Below, piece after piece: positions 52,837 to 62,887 of a DNA stretch of 64,000 nucleotides. Source of the DNA: Bacteroides fragilis (GTDB taxonomy: Bacteria > Bacteroidota > Bacteroidia > Bacteroidales > Bacteroidaceae). A program made the position numbers and the translations under genes. The stretch covers positions 186,001 through 250,000 of the forward strand of contig NZ_SZUU01000001.1 of NCBI RefSeq assembly GCF_019583405.1, given 5' to 3'. The first letter of the stretch is position 1. Each line of letters begins with the position of its first letter. The notes beneath the pieces were generated by a model that saw only the letters and a list, made by a program, of their open reading frames with translations, did not search any database and had not been told where the DNA came from.

Positions 52837-54542
52837 TTAGTGGTTTGATTTGGAAAAAAAGTTACTATCTAATATAATGTTTGATATTTGTTGCTCTTTC
52901 TCTTTTCTGTCAATTCTCATTTGGCTGTTTATAACAGAGTCCGGAGTAAGTAGGCTGGTTCCTATGCCTCTCCATTGACTTTTAATACCCATAATATCTA
53001 ATATAGTGGGATATACATCTGATTGAGTGATTGGGTAATCATTTTTTTATTAATTTTCACAGGGGAATTAACAATATATAAGGGAATTAAAGAGGTAATC
53101 TGTTGTGTTTCTGCATTGAGTAAAAAGTCGTGTGCCTGATGATCACTCACTATAACGATAATACTACTATTGTACAGGTTATTACGCTTTAGTGAATTCA
53201 AATAGTTACCTAGACATTCATCCATATAGTGTACATTAGATAGATAATTTTTTAACTCAGATGAAAAATTATCTGGATATTTAATTGGATACTTTTTAAC
53301 ACTATGAACGTATGGTGAATGTGTGGATGATGTTAAAATAATAGACATGAAGGGCTTGTTGCTTTGGGCATCTATGCATGCTGCATAATTAAATATTTGT
53401 TGGTCTGTTAGCCATTTTTTTACTTGTTTTTGATCGGGATAGCTGTTCCGAGAGAAGAGTTGATCTATCTGATAACGTTCACAAACTCTGTTTTGTCTCC
53501 ACATAGTGGGTGAAGTTGGTATGACCATTCTACTGTTTATATTTTCTTTTTTCAGTAGTGAAGGTATTGATATGAATGTATTATCTAAATAATCATTGAT
53601 TGTAATCCCTTGTTTTTTAGGTAATAATCCTGTTAGATAGATAAATTGCCCATTACTTGATTCTCCTAGTTTGACTTGTGGAATCATGTGTTTATTATAA
53701 TAGGCTCCTTCTTTTACCAACTGATTTAGGTTCGGAGTAATTTCTATTGAATCGATTACTAATTCTGTGGGGTAGGAGAGCAATGACTCTACAATTATTA
53801 ATATCAGGTTTGTAGGTTTACACTCTTCCTGTACATAATCGGAAACATAGAAATAAGGGCTCAATTTTTTAAGTTCTTCAACAGAATAATCTTTATTTAC
53901 TTTTTTTAACGACTCTATCAGATAACTATATATCATCCCAAATTGGAAAGTACTTTCTACAGGAGTATAATTATAAGGAGTTACGTATTTCCAAGTTAAA
54001 TCTTTCCAGCGCAATGCAGAGTTTCCTACCAAGATGCCAACCAGTAGAATACTGGTCAGCCCGATAAAGGATGCTCGCCTTGCTCTGATCTTAAATGTGA
54101 TATACGTCAGTTTTTTGCAAAAAATGCAATAGCACACTATTCCTGCAAGGAAAGCTGTTAAGACAAAAAAATCGGTAGTTTTGACTGCGTCTGTTATGTT
54201 TTCGGATAGTCCATCTAGGTTATTAAATTCGGTATACAATGACAGTGGCAGATAGGACGAAAAATATCGGCTGTACCAGATATTTGCAAGAGCAAACAGA
54301 CATATTACTGAAAAAAGAAGTAGGAAAAAGTAGTGTCTTCTTTTTATACATAAAGTCGGGATAATAGAGATTAGGCAGATATCTGCTGCACTAAAGCATA
54401 GATTCTCTATATAGGCAAAAGTACTGATATCACTTTTATCCGCTACGACAGAATAATGCATATATAGTAATACTATATATGAAAGGCACATGATAAGAAC
54501 CTGAAATAATAATCCTTTATTTATATATATTTTTAGTTTCAT
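52837..54542 (-). pseudogene. LtaS-like sulfatase-fold phospho-/glycerophospho-transferase with an 8-bp duplication frameshift
   Basis: The frame from 54542 gives 514 residues: five N-terminal membrane spans (to about 180) and an extracytoplasmic sulfatase domain with a Ser in the nucleophile position (GESSNGQFIYLTG), SSTHSPYVHS and IIVIVSDHQAHDF. It stops at 52998. Just before that, TGATTGAG TGATTGGG (53020-53035, plus strand) is a near-perfect 8-bp tandem repeat. Removing one unit restores the frame, and the protein continues ITQSDVYPTILDIMGIK, then WRGIGTSLL and about 40 more residues to a stop at 52837. That tail is typical of this family and would end 12 nt from the next gene. The gene is therefore interrupted, or phase-variable. 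Likely role: adds phosphoglycerol, phosphoethanolamine or a similar group to the glycan. Confidence 0.8.
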
Positions 54543-55390
54543 TACTTAAGAAGATTTGAATCTTGATCATCATATTTCTTTTTTTGGGTAAATAGACCCG
54601 CAAATTCCTTGATAACTTTGGTTATTCTGATCTGAAAGCTATTAAAAAGTGATCCGTCAGCACTGAGCGTAGTATTACTTGTCAGAGCACGTGCCTTGCG
54701 GCTTGTTATGAAAACAAGTTTTCCATGTGGTTTCATAGCTAATGCTAATGAACCATCTTCTCCTCGTCGGATATCTGTACGGAACCCGAAACGTCGCCCT
54801 AAATCTGTTTTAAATCCAAAAACCATTCCACGTACGCACAGTTCGGGACGTTTGATGGCTTGTATGCGCAAATGTATATCTCGTAGAGATTCATATGCCC
54901 ATAATCCCAGGCGAGAATGATTTCTATCGGGGATAAAACTCCATAAACTATATGTACCCGCCACATTGGGCTTTATTAATTCTTTGGTATGCGTTTCAAT
55001 ATAGAAGGGAGGGTAGATTGTATCTGCATCAATGCAGAGATGATATTTACCCTTGGCGTGGTTTAGGCCACATTGACGTGCATATCCAGGTCCTTTTTGC
55101 ATTTCATTGAAATAGGGGACTCCAATTTTTTGTAATACTTCTTCAGTGCGGTCTGTTGAAAGATTGTTGACTGCCAATATTTCGATTGGGAAGTTATGAT
55201 GGTTTGCTGACAATGACCATAAACAACTCATCAAATGGCATTCTTCATTGTGAGCTATCAGAACCACAGACACAAGGGGATTCTCTGATTGTTGCTTTTC
55301 CAGCAATTGTTTGACATTATCTATGTCCTTTGGGGCTAACTGTGATAGCGGCTTGTCAAACAAGGATAAATATTCTGTATACCAGTTCAT
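54542..55390 (-). CDS. Glycosyltransferase family 2
   Basis: 282 residues, cytosolic GT-A fold: SVVLIAHNEECHLMSCLWSL (about 40-60), EILAVNNLSTDRTEEVL, GPGYARQCGLNHAKGKY, then CIDADTIYP (DxD) and a later REEDGSLAL-like RRGEDGSLAL motif. It starts overlapping the 3' end of the preceding GT4 gene (4 nt), and its own stop shares TAATG with the LtaS-like gene. It transfers one sugar to a lipid-linked glycan. Confidence 0.9.
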   Translation of the reverse strand: MNWYTEYLSLFDKPLSQLAPKDIDNVKQLLEKQQSENPLVSVVLIAHNEECHLMSCLWSLSANHHNFPIEILAVNNLSTDRTEEVLQKIGVPYFNEMQKGPGYARQCGLNHAKGKYHLCIDADTIYPPFYIETHTKELIKPNVAGTYSLWSFIPDRNHSRLGLWAYESLRDIHLRIQAIKRPELCVRGMVFGFKTDLGRRFGFRTDIRRGEDGSLALAMKPHGKLVFITSRKARALTSNTTLSADGSLFNSFQIRITKVIKEFAGLFTQKKKYDDQDSNLLK

Positions 55391-56535
55391 TGTTTGTTAG
55401 TCAATGTTTTGAATAATTCTTTCCACTCTTCTACTATTGTTTCCATCTGGAAACGATGCGAACGTATGTTTGCTTGTTGTCCCATCTCTTTTCGTGCCTT
55501 TTCATTCTCTATTAATTTAGTTATTTGCAGTGCCATTTCATCAATGTTCTCTGGCTGAACCAAGATTCCGTTTTTACCATTTTCAATGATATCTTTGGGG
55601 CCACAAGGGCAGGCGAATGCAACCGGAGGAACTCCACATGACATTGCTTCTGTAATGACCATGCCGAATCCTTCGAAGCGTGAAGACAAGACAAAAATAG
55701 AACTTTCATAATATTTATTTACGATGTCGGATACTGTAGGTTCAAGTATGCAAGTTTTATCTATTTTCAATCTTTCTATTTCTTTTTGTAGTTCACCTCG
55801 CAGAGTGCCTTCGCCATAAATGCGTAAGGTCCAATCTGGATGCTGCTTGGAGACGAGAGCCCAACTTTGTATTAAAAGGTCAAATCCTTTTTGGGAAGCA
55901 TATCTTCCGGCAGCTATTACTTGTTTGGTTGTACAGTCCGACTGTCGGTCAGGAGTGATGATGACCGGGTTGGGGATGATGCAGAGGTTGGAAAGTTCCG
56001 GCCAATTTTCTGCTTCTTCATTGGTCAATAGTACTACTTTGGCAAGTGACTGGAGATTTTTCATAAAGGCCTTTGTCCAGTAGTTCCTAAGTTTCCCGAC
56101 AATTGACTTTCCATATTCTCTACTTCCCACTCCATACGAATGGCGAGTTACATGAAACTCTCCGATCTTGGCACTTCCATCTTGCACCGAAGATATGAAA
56201 TTCAACTCTCTTCTCAGTGTTGAGATTGTGATATCGGCGTGTATTTGAGTTAGTGTCCGGCTGAATCGCCGTTTGAATAGCCAGTAGCGGTATGGGTATT
56301 TCAAAAGTTTGCTGATGCGCGACTGATTAAAGGGCCAGTCAAATGGTACATCCAGATCAATATGCTTTACTTTTGGAGATAGCGTATAATAAGGCTTTTG
56401 TCCCACTTGTTCAGAAGTGAGAATGTAGATTTCATAGCCTTCGAGATGTTCTGCAAAATAGTTGGCTTTAAACGTAATGATACGTTCAAGTCCCCCCGGG
56501 GCATATAGTGACGGCAAGTAATATACAATTTTCAT
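55387..56535 (-). CDS. Glycosyltransferase family 4
   Basis: 382 residues, GT-B fold. The N-terminal acceptor half (YYLPSLYAPGGLERIITFKANYFA) is followed by a C-terminal donor half with GRYASQKGFDLLIQSW and the EX7E region SSRFEGFGMVITEAMSCGVPPVAFACPCGP. It is a close paralogue of the protein at 57451, which suggests sequential or alternative sugars. Confidence 0.92.
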   Translation of the reverse strand: MKIVYYLPSLYAPGGLERIITFKANYFAEHLEGYEIYILTSEQVGQKPYYTLSPKVKHIDLDVPFDWPFNQSRISKLLKYPYRYWLFKRRFSRTLTQIHADITISTLRRELNFISSVQDGSAKIGEFHVTRHSYGVGSREYGKSIVGKLRNYWTKAFMKNLQSLAKVVLLTNEEAENWPELSNLCIIPNPVIITPDRQSDCTTKQVIAAGRYASQKGFDLLIQSWALVSKQHPDWTLRIYGEGTLRGELQKEIERLKIDKTCILEPTVSDIVNKYYESSIFVLSSRFEGFGMVITEAMSCGVPPVAFACPCGPKDIIENGKNGILVQPENIDEMALQITKLIENEKARKEMGQQANIRSHRFQMETIVEEWKELFKTLTNKQ

Positions 56536-56539
56536 AACT

Positions 56540-57454
56540 TCAATTTATTTTCGCGATAATTTGTTTGTTGTATTCCTCACCTGCATCAGCCACTTGACTT
56601 CCGTTAGGAGCTTCGTTAACGTATTTGCGTTCAAGCTTTACTTTACGTTGTGCGTCCATGCGCCACCATTCATATTCTATGTCCACATGCCCGATGTCGA
56701 TGGCTTGATATCCGATTTTAAATAGATCATAAGCTAATACTGTGGCTGTGGGACCAAGTGCGATCAGAAACAGCACTTTATTATCTTGTTTGCATGCTTC
56801 GGCTTTAATATCTTCTATGCGGTTGAAAGCGTTGCAAGGTGGGCACAAAATCCGACGGATACTTTGTGCATTATCAAATAGGTCATTGCCAACTCCCAAA
56901 CGGCTTTTCTCGCCTTCAATAAATACAATATCTCTACCTTCCCAAATGGCTTTCATTTCATGAAACCATTGTCCACATGCTTCTTTGGATTTAAAATCCA
57001 TATAAGGGCGGGTGACAAATGTATTATAATATTTTCGCTCTGATGTCAATAACTGATCCCACCATGATCCATATATAAAGAAATGGGTCCGCCAGAATCT
57101 TCGTGCTTTTCGGTTGTATCGTTCCAAATGTTGAAATACATCAGATATACATACGAGATGTTTTTCATTTTTACTGGTCAATATTTCCTTAAGCCTTTTT
57201 GATAAGAGAGGAGTCCCTTCTTGAAAGCCAATTTTTTTATCAGGATGGGTCAGCAGCATTTCTCCATCTCCGAAGCGGCTGACAGAGCAACGGTCCTCTA
57301 CTATCTTTTGGATTGTTTCACTGATAGATGCTATTTGAGGAATGATCTTTTGGCGTCTTCGTAAGACTATATACCAAAAATTATACCATTCTACGGTACT
57401 TCCATATTTTAATTTATAGCGAATTTTGGTGATAATTTGTGTTGCTTTATTCAT
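56540..57454 (-). CDS. GT-D (DUF1792/SP_1767-type) glycosyltransferase
   Basis: 304 residues with the GT-D pattern: CSVSRFGDGEMLLT (about 54-67), HLVCISDVFQHL, DIVFIEGEKSRLGVGNDLF and FLIALGPTATVLAYDLFKIGYQAIDIGHVDIEYEW. GT-D enzymes add glucose or related sugars in Gram-positive adhesin glycosylation and occur in Bacteroides glycan loci. It is 4 nt upstream of the GT4 gene at 55387 and overlaps the next upstream gene. Confidence 0.85.
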   Translation of the reverse strand: MNKATQIITKIRYKLKYGSTVEWYNFWYIVLRRRQKIIPQIASISETIQKIVEDRCSVSRFGDGEMLLTHPDKKIGFQEGTPLLSKRLKEILTSKNEKHLVCISDVFQHLERYNRKARRFWRTHFFIYGSWWDQLLTSERKYYNTFVTRPYMDFKSKEACGQWFHEMKAIWEGRDIVFIEGEKSRLGVGNDLFDNAQSIRRILCPPCNAFNRIEDIKAEACKQDNKVLFLIALGPTATVLAYDLFKIGYQAIDIGHVDIEYEWWRMDAQRKVKLERKYVNEAPNGSQVADAGEEYNKQIIAKIN

Positions 57455-58611
57455 GATCTTTGTTTTTTAAAGAGTTCATCCCATTGTTTCATAATATTGT
57501 CTATATAGAACTTCCGGATGTTTTGCTGTGCTTGTTTTCCCATTTGTTTTCGCAGATCTTCATGCTCTATCATGTAAATGATCTTTTCTGCTAATGCCAC
57601 AATATTTCCATTTTCTGCCAGTAGTCCATCTGTTCCGTCGGTAATGATGTCACGTGGACCGCAGGGGCAAGCAAAGGAAATTGGGGGCACTCTGCACGCC
57701 ATTGCTTCACCAATTACCATAGGCATTCCCTCATAACGCGAGGAAAGTATGAAAATTGAACTTTTACTCATTTCTGTTGCTATATCGTTACTTATTCCGT
57801 TCAGATGGCATGTTTGCTCTATTGCCAGTTCCTTGGCTTGCACTTGATAATCAGTTCGGTCGCCAGCACCAAATATTTCCAGTTCCCAATCCGGATGTTG
57901 CTGGCTGACGATCTGCCATGCAGGTAGTAACAGGTCAAATCCTTTTTGGTACGTATATCGTCCTACAGCGATTGCCCGGTGTGCAGTTCCATCAGCGGTA
58001 TGTTCGGTTTTGAAAGAGGCAGGGTTGTGAATGCAAATCACATTATTCAGTTCGGGCCACATTTTTTCATCTTCATGGGTCAACACGACGAACTGATCTA
58101 ACTCGCGTAATTTCTGAACAAGTTGCTTGATCCATAATTCCGATAATTTCCGGCGGATAAAGGCTGGAAGGAACGTTAGATGTTCCAAGCTGCGATAGTT
58201 TTGCCGACTGAAGTGGAATTCACCGATTTTTTTGCTTCCGTCTTTAATAGAAGTAAGAAAATTAATTTCTCGTCGAAGGACAGAGATGGTAATATCCGGA
58301 CGAATTTGCATTAATGTCTCCGTCAGCCGCTTCTTATAGGCTGTTTGCAATTGTCTGTATTTCCATAGCCGCTGCCATAGATGCGGGGCTGTTGAGTGCA
58401 TGCGATCAAAATTAAGGTTAAAATTGATCAGGTGCACTTTGTCCGATAATGTATAGGCAGGGGGCAGTTCCTTTTCTTCGGTCAGGATAATGTATATGTC
58501 ATATTCTAACACGTCTGCAAGGTAGTTTATTTTTAAGGTAAGCACCCTTTCCATGCCGCCTGTAGCGTAGAGACCAGGTATACAATAGGCTATTTTGATG
58601 GGTTGTTTCAT
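57451..58611 (-). CDS. Glycosyltransferase family 4
   Basis: 386 residues, GT-B fold. The N-terminus (YCIPGLYATGGMERVLTLKI) is followed by AVGRYTYQKGFDLLLPAWQI and SSRYEGMPMVIGEAMACRVPPISFACPCGP. It overlaps the flanking genes by 4 nt on both sides. It shares domain layout and many motifs with the protein at 55387. Confidence 0.92.
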   Translation of the reverse strand: MKQPIKIAYCIPGLYATGGMERVLTLKINYLADVLEYDIYIILTEEKELPPAYTLSDKVHLINFNLNFDRMHSTAPHLWQRLWKYRQLQTAYKKRLTETLMQIRPDITISVLRREINFLTSIKDGSKKIGEFHFSRQNYRSLEHLTFLPAFIRRKLSELWIKQLVQKLRELDQFVVLTHEDEKMWPELNNVICIHNPASFKTEHTADGTAHRAIAVGRYTYQKGFDLLLPAWQIVSQQHPDWELEIFGAGDRTDYQVQAKELAIEQTCHLNGISNDIATEMSKSSIFILSSRYEGMPMVIGEAMACRVPPISFACPCGPRDIITDGTDGLLAENGNIVALAEKIIYMIEHEDLRKQMGKQAQQNIRKFYIDNIMKQWDELFKKQRS

Positions 58612-59726
58612 AGCTCTTCAATTACGTGTTTCATTTGTACTTTCCACGACAATTTGTTGCTGATAGATGCTCGTATGTCAGATGGTTGCATTTCTTTTAT
58701 TGAATCGTAAAACTTGATAATCCGATGGATGTCTAAGAACGATTCGTCTGCTGGTATTTTCATGATATAAGGCATTGATTCAAAATCTTCATCTATTTCC
58801 GAATAGATGAAAGGGATGCCCCGGGCGGCGTATTCACGATTTTTTAGTGACCGTAGGTAAGTGATTCCGCTTCGATGACGTGCCAGGCTGCCTATTCCTA
58901 TTTGACATTCGTTAAATACTTTATCGAGGGACTCTCCGAACAGGGGGCCATGGAAAATGACATATGGCTCTAATGCGTTATTCTTTACTAATTCTTGATA
59001 TTCGTCCATGACTGATGGCACACCTTGCCCCACGATGTGTAGTCTGACTTCTTGTTTATGTTCATTTTGGATATACTGTATCATTCCCCGAATGGCTCGG
59101 TCGAAGCCGTGCCAAGGGTGTATGGTGGCAACAGCGATCAAGTTCAATTCCTTGGGTGAGGGAGTGGTAGCCTGTTTGATTGGGATGGCGTCAAAGTCTA
59201 TTCCGTTGGATATTCGTATTGTCGGGCGTCCGAAAATGGTTTTATGATCAGAGAAGGTGACAATTTTGTGGATTTGCTTGGCCAGCAACCTGCGCAAGCA
59301 TTTGTCGGCCAGCAATACGCGTTGGTATCCCCACGGAAGTCCTTTATATTCCTGATCGTATGGATAGGTTGGTATTTCCATGACCGTTTTCACTCCAGTT
59401 CGTTTCAGTTGCCAAAACATGTAGATTAGAAAAGGGGTGGTGTTGTGATCGCTTCTTGCGTACACTATCTGTATGTTGTTCGATTTTACATAATCGACAA
59501 TACACTTCAGGCCTGTCCGTTTCAGTATCTTTCCACGGATTCCGTTACCGTAATCCTGAAGTACCTGATTATCCACCATTCGTCGTTTATGATTGTGATC
59601 ATCATCCAGCCAGCATGTGCGTACATCTATTCCGCACTCTTTCAGTGCTTTCACCTGATAGCGGATTTTTTTGCTGATTCCGTTTGCCTCTTCGAATCCG
59701 TGGAATATAAGAAACAGTGCTTTCAT
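58608..59726 (-). CDS. Glycosyltransferase (GT4-like)
   Basis: 372 residues. The N-terminal half begins ALFLIFHGFEEANGISKKIRYQVKAL. The donor half has IAVATIHPWHGFDRAIRGM, FHGPLFGESLDKVFNECQIGIGSLARHRSG and REYAARGIPFIYSEIDEDF. It overlaps the flippase and the next GT4 genes. Donor and acceptor are not predictable. Confidence 0.88.
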   Translation of the reverse strand: MKALFLIFHGFEEANGISKKIRYQVKALKECGIDVRTCWLDDDHNHKRRMVDNQVLQDYGNGIRGKILKRTGLKCIVDYVKSNNIQIVYARSDHNTTPFLIYMFWQLKRTGVKTVMEIPTYPYDQEYKGLPWGYQRVLLADKCLRRLLAKQIHKIVTFSDHKTIFGRPTIRISNGIDFDAIPIKQATTPSPKELNLIAVATIHPWHGFDRAIRGMIQYIQNEHKQEVRLHIVGQGVPSVMDEYQELVKNNALEPYVIFHGPLFGESLDKVFNECQIGIGSLARHRSGITYLRSLKNREYAARGIPFIYSEIDEDFESMPYIMKIPADESFLDIHRIIKFYDSIKEMQPSDIRASISNKLSWKVQMKHVIEEL

Positions 59727-61177
59727 CGTTTGTTTTTGGTTATGATGCTTTTTACCTTGCCGATGATGTCATATTCACCGGTCAACTGTATATAGCACCC
59801 AAATATACAGAAAAATATAATGCTTTTTACAATCAGGGTCAGAAAAATGTTGCCTCCTTCTGTCAGCAGGCTGAGCGGATAGAGTACGGCTATCAGCAGT
59901 ACACTGACCGCTAATGGTGATACAAGCTGAACCGCGAAATGTCGCAGGCTGCGGTGCAGAGTCACCCGGTACATCATCCAGTAGCATTGCACAAAGTTGA
60001 CGGTGAACGTCAGTGTGATGCACGTGGCTACGGCTTGGAGTGTGCCTATCCGGAAAATGCCCAACAGGATGCCCGCCACGTTGAGTACCGATGAAAACAG
60101 GCCGCACACAAACAGGCTTTTCGTATCGCCTGCCGCCTGAAAGATGGACCCGGAGGAGGAGAGGACGATCTGTATGCCTACCGACAGCGTGAGTATCCGG
60201 AATATAGGGATGGAGGGCATCCATTGGTCGCCGAACAGGATCAGGGTCACCTCGCCGGCCGTGAAGTACAGCAGCACGCTCAGTGGCAGTCCGATGAAGG
60301 CCAGAAAGCGGACAATGCGTTCGTAACCCGATGCCAGGCGTTCAAGGTCGTTCTGGTATTCGCTGAAGATGGGGTGCATCACCGGGGTGATCACCTGTGT
60401 GATGTTTTGTAACGGCAGCATCATCAGACGGTACGATTTTTCATAATAACCCAGGGGAGACATTCCCATGTACTTGCCGATCAGTAGTTTGTCGAGGTTC
60501 CGGCTGAAGTAGTTGATGATGTTGAACAGGAACTGGTAGGCAGAGTAGGAGAATATCCGGCGCAACACGTCCAGCCCCAACGTAAGCCTCAGGCGCTGCG
60601 GATAGCGTCGTATGGAGACCACGAAAATCAGGATGCCCGACAGGATGGGCCCGATGACCAGCGCATACAATCCGGCTCCGCACAGAGCCGCCACGACGGC
60701 TGCCGCACCGGTGGCAATCTGTATGACGAAGCTTCGCAGGGCGATGAATTTGAATTCTTTGTTGCGGTAGAACAGTGCGTTGGGAACGATGGTGGCAGAG
60801 GCGAAAAACAGGTTGACGGCCAGCAGCTGGCACAGCGTCCGCAGTATTTCCCGGTCGTAGTAGGCGGCAATGGGCCACGAGGCAGCGGCGAAAAGCAGTG
60901 CCAGGCCGATACCTGTCCAGATGGTGAAAGAAAAGAGTCCGGACAGGTTCTCCTGGGTCAATCCTTTGTGCTGGATGATGGCGGGTGACAGACCTACGTC
61001 GGTGAACAGGTTGAAAAAGGCGATGATCACCGTGGCTATGGCCATCACGCCGAAGTCGTCCGGCGAGATCAGGCGTGCCAGTACGCCCGCGACGACAAGG
61101 GACACGACGATGCCGCTGTATTTGGCCAGGGCGGTGTAGAATACTCCGGAGAAGAGTTGATGTTTAATGGAAGTCAT
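59723..61177 (-). CDS. Wzx-type oligosaccharide flippase (polysaccharide biosynthesis protein)
   Basis: 484 residues with about 14 membrane spans. The N-terminus (TSIKHQLFSGVFYTALAKYSG) and AGVLARLISPDDFGVMAIATVIIAFFNLFTDVGLSPAIIQ are typical of Wzx/RfbX-type flippases. It moves undecaprenyl-linked repeat units across the inner membrane. No Wzy polymerase is evident beside it; polymerisation could be absent, or done by the GT2 at 50156. Confidence 0.92.
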   Translation of the reverse strand: MTSIKHQLFSGVFYTALAKYSGIVVSLVVAGVLARLISPDDFGVMAIATVIIAFFNLFTDVGLSPAIIQHKGLTQENLSGLFSFTIWTGIGLALLFAAASWPIAAYYDREILRTLCQLLAVNLFFASATIVPNALFYRNKEFKFIALRSFVIQIATGAAAVVAALCGAGLYALVIGPILSGILIFVVSIRRYPQRLRLTLGLDVLRRIFSYSAYQFLFNIINYFSRNLDKLLIGKYMGMSPLGYYEKSYRLMMLPLQNITQVITPVMHPIFSEYQNDLERLASGYERIVRFLAFIGLPLSVLLYFTAGEVTLILFGDQWMPSIPIFRILTLSVGIQIVLSSSGSIFQAAGDTKSLFVCGLFSSVLNVAGILLGIFRIGTLQAVATCITLTFTVNFVQCYWMMYRVTLHRSLRHFAVQLVSPLAVSVLLIAVLYPLSLLTEGGNIFLTLIVKSIIFFCIFGCYIQLTGEYDIIGKVKSIITKNKR

Positions 61178-61218
61178 TTCTTTTTAACGATTAACGGTGA
61201 ACGATTAGCGATGGGCGA

Positions 61219-62304
61219 TCAATGATCTGCGTTTTGCAACAGACGGTAGGCTTCGGCGTACATGCTGCCTATGTGTTCCGTCCCAAAGCGTGCGATGGCG
61301 TATTCGTGGTTCCTCTCTCCTTGTCCTTCCCGGGCCAGTGAGGCGGCTTCTTCCAGAGCGCGGACGATGCTTTCCGGACGGGCGGCGTCAAATGCCGGAT
61401 TACCGGTTTCGCGCAGCAGTTCTCCCACGTTTCCCGTTTGCGGCCCTATAGCTACTTTATGGAAGAGAAAAGCCAACGGCACGTTGCCCGAGTTCAGAAT
61501 CTGTTTGCGTTGTACGAATATCACATCCGCGGCGGCGATGTATAGTGGAAGGCTTTCGTTGCTGATCAGTTCCTCGCTGGCTCCCGCCTTTATGCGTAGC
61601 GTTTTGTTGAGTAAGGGCATCGCCAGGTGATATCCGATGCGGGAGAGGAGCCGTTTCAGAGGATTACTGTTTCCGGGATGTTTTGAGAACGGGAACATGC
61701 GCGGGGCCAGCAGATACTTTTTCTTTGTCTGGAGGTGTGTATATGCGCCGAGTACCATGCGTATCTCCTCCCAGTCGCGAAATTTGCCGAATGAAGTGAT
61801 CACGTAGCGGTCCGCCGGGATGCCCAGTTGCCTTCGGGCCTCTTGTCGTGAGATCGCTTCATTATAAGTGTGTTCGTACAAATGGTGCGGAATCAGTGTG
61901 TTGCGGCTCTTGGGGTAGCGGCTGCGGAATTCGTCGAGGCTGAACTGTCCCATGTGTACGGTCAGGTCGCTGTTCGTTTCAATGATGTCATACGCTTGCC
62001 CGATGATGGGATTGCTGCAATAGTGCGGACGGATGTTGTGGCGTGTATACACGAAGCGGCTGCCTCCGGCACGGAAATGGTCGATGCGCTGTTTCAGTTT
62101 TTCTATGATTGAAGGGTCGGTGCAGTTCCATCCCACCACTTCTTCGGGCCATTGAAAGTGGATAATGTCATACCGGATGTTGGACTCCCAGAAGGCCCGT
62201 GTGGATCGTTCGACGTCAATTCCCTGGCGGCGGATCGCCTCGTGTAGCGTGCGCACAAAGAGGTTATCCGTATCTTTTTCATTGAAAACGATTAATGCGT
62301 TCAT
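61219..62304 (-). CDS. GT-B-type glycosyltransferase
   Basis: 361 residues. The opening NALIVFNEKDTDNLFVRTLHEA is followed by DIIHFQWPEEV, FVYTRHNIRPHY, VITSFGKFRDWEEIRMVLGAY (donor half) and SLPLYIAAADVIFVQRKQIL. It is the first intact gene of the leftward glycan operon. A TACTTTTG -7 box lies 25 nt upstream (62336-62329). Confidence 0.82.
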   Translation of the reverse strand: MNALIVFNEKDTDNLFVRTLHEAIRRQGIDVERSTRAFWESNIRYDIIHFQWPEEVVGWNCTDPSIIEKLKQRIDHFRAGGSRFVYTRHNIRPHYCSNPIIGQAYDIIETNSDLTVHMGQFSLDEFRSRYPKSRNTLIPHHLYEHTYNEAISRQEARRQLGIPADRYVITSFGKFRDWEEIRMVLGAYTHLQTKKKYLLAPRMFPFSKHPGNSNPLKRLLSRIGYHLAMPLLNKTLRIKAGASEELISNESLPLYIAAADVIFVQRKQILNSGNVPLAFLFHKVAIGPQTGNVGELLRETGNPAFDAARPESIVRALEEAASLAREGQGERNHEYAIARFGTEHIGSMYAEAYRLLQNADH

Positions 62305-62328
62305 GATGTTTGTTTGGTCTTAGTTTTG

Positions 62329-62336
62329 CAAAAGTA
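62329..62336 (-). promoter_or_regulatory. -7 box at the head of the glycan operon
   Basis: TACTTTTG on the minus strand, upstream of the gene starting at 62304. No good -33 element is visible. Confidence 0.45.
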
Positions 62337-62353
62337 ATGAAAAAAAAGGATAA

Positions 62354-62387
62354 CTTCATCTTTTTCGCTCTCAGAAAAAAGATGAAG
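62354..62387. terminator. Hairpin between the XRE gene and the glycan operon
   Basis: CTTCATCTTTTT pairs with AAAAAGATGAAG over 12 bp, with a 10-nt loop; on the minus strand it is followed by a T-run. It overlaps the last codons of the XRE-like frame. Confidence 0.7.
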
Positions 62388-62704
62388 TTTGCGCGATGGT
62401 TTTCCTCAGAACTTCCTCATAGTCCACTTTGATCGTCGAGTTGCCCTCTATGAAGGCGAGATAGTAGGCCGTGATTGCCGTCAGTTTCTGTGTCGACATG
62501 TTTTTGCCGTGTTCCAGCTTGCTAAGCAGGCTGCGGTCTATTTCCATCATCTCATAGGTCTGAGTGGTAGAGATATCCGCTTTTTTCGCAGGTTCATTAA
62601 AAAAATCCGATGGATTTCTGTAGTATGTTATTGGCTCTCTTGATGTTTGCTTCTTCGGGCTCTATTGGAAGTTTTTCCGGTGTTTTCTGTTTCTTGTTCG
62701 TCAT
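62371..62704 (-). pseudogene. Small XRE-like regulator interrupted at a 7-T tract
   Basis: The ATG at 62704 opens MTNKKQKTPEKLPIEPEEAN and reaches FF then TAA at a run of seven T (plus strand A 62599-62605). With six T the frame continues NEPAKKADISTTQTYEMM, EIDRSLLSKLEHGKNMSTQK and LTAITAYYLAFIEGNST to a stop at 62371, giving about 110 residues with a Cro/XRE-like helix-turn-helix. The gene precedes the glycan operon and may control it. Either it is broken here, it is phase-variable by slipped-strand changes, or the tract is miscalled. Confidence 0.65.
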
Positions 62705-62775
62705 GACTGTTAAGAGTGTTATGGTTATTTATTCTGCAAAGATTAGACGTGTTTTTTTGTATAAGGATGTGTCAT

Positions 62776-62813
62776 AAAAAAAGCCTTCCATTCGCACACT
62801 GTGATGTGGAAGC
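62776..62813 (-). terminator. Terminator between the IS element and the XRE gene
   Basis: On the minus strand GCTTCCA pairs with TGGAAGGC and is followed by seven T (plus-strand A 62776-62782). Confidence 0.7.
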
Positions 62814-62887
62814 AGCGCTTCGTTGTTTCTTTTTTAAGAAAGGATTTGGCCGACTATTACCGAAGAAGTACAACAGATTAATCATTG

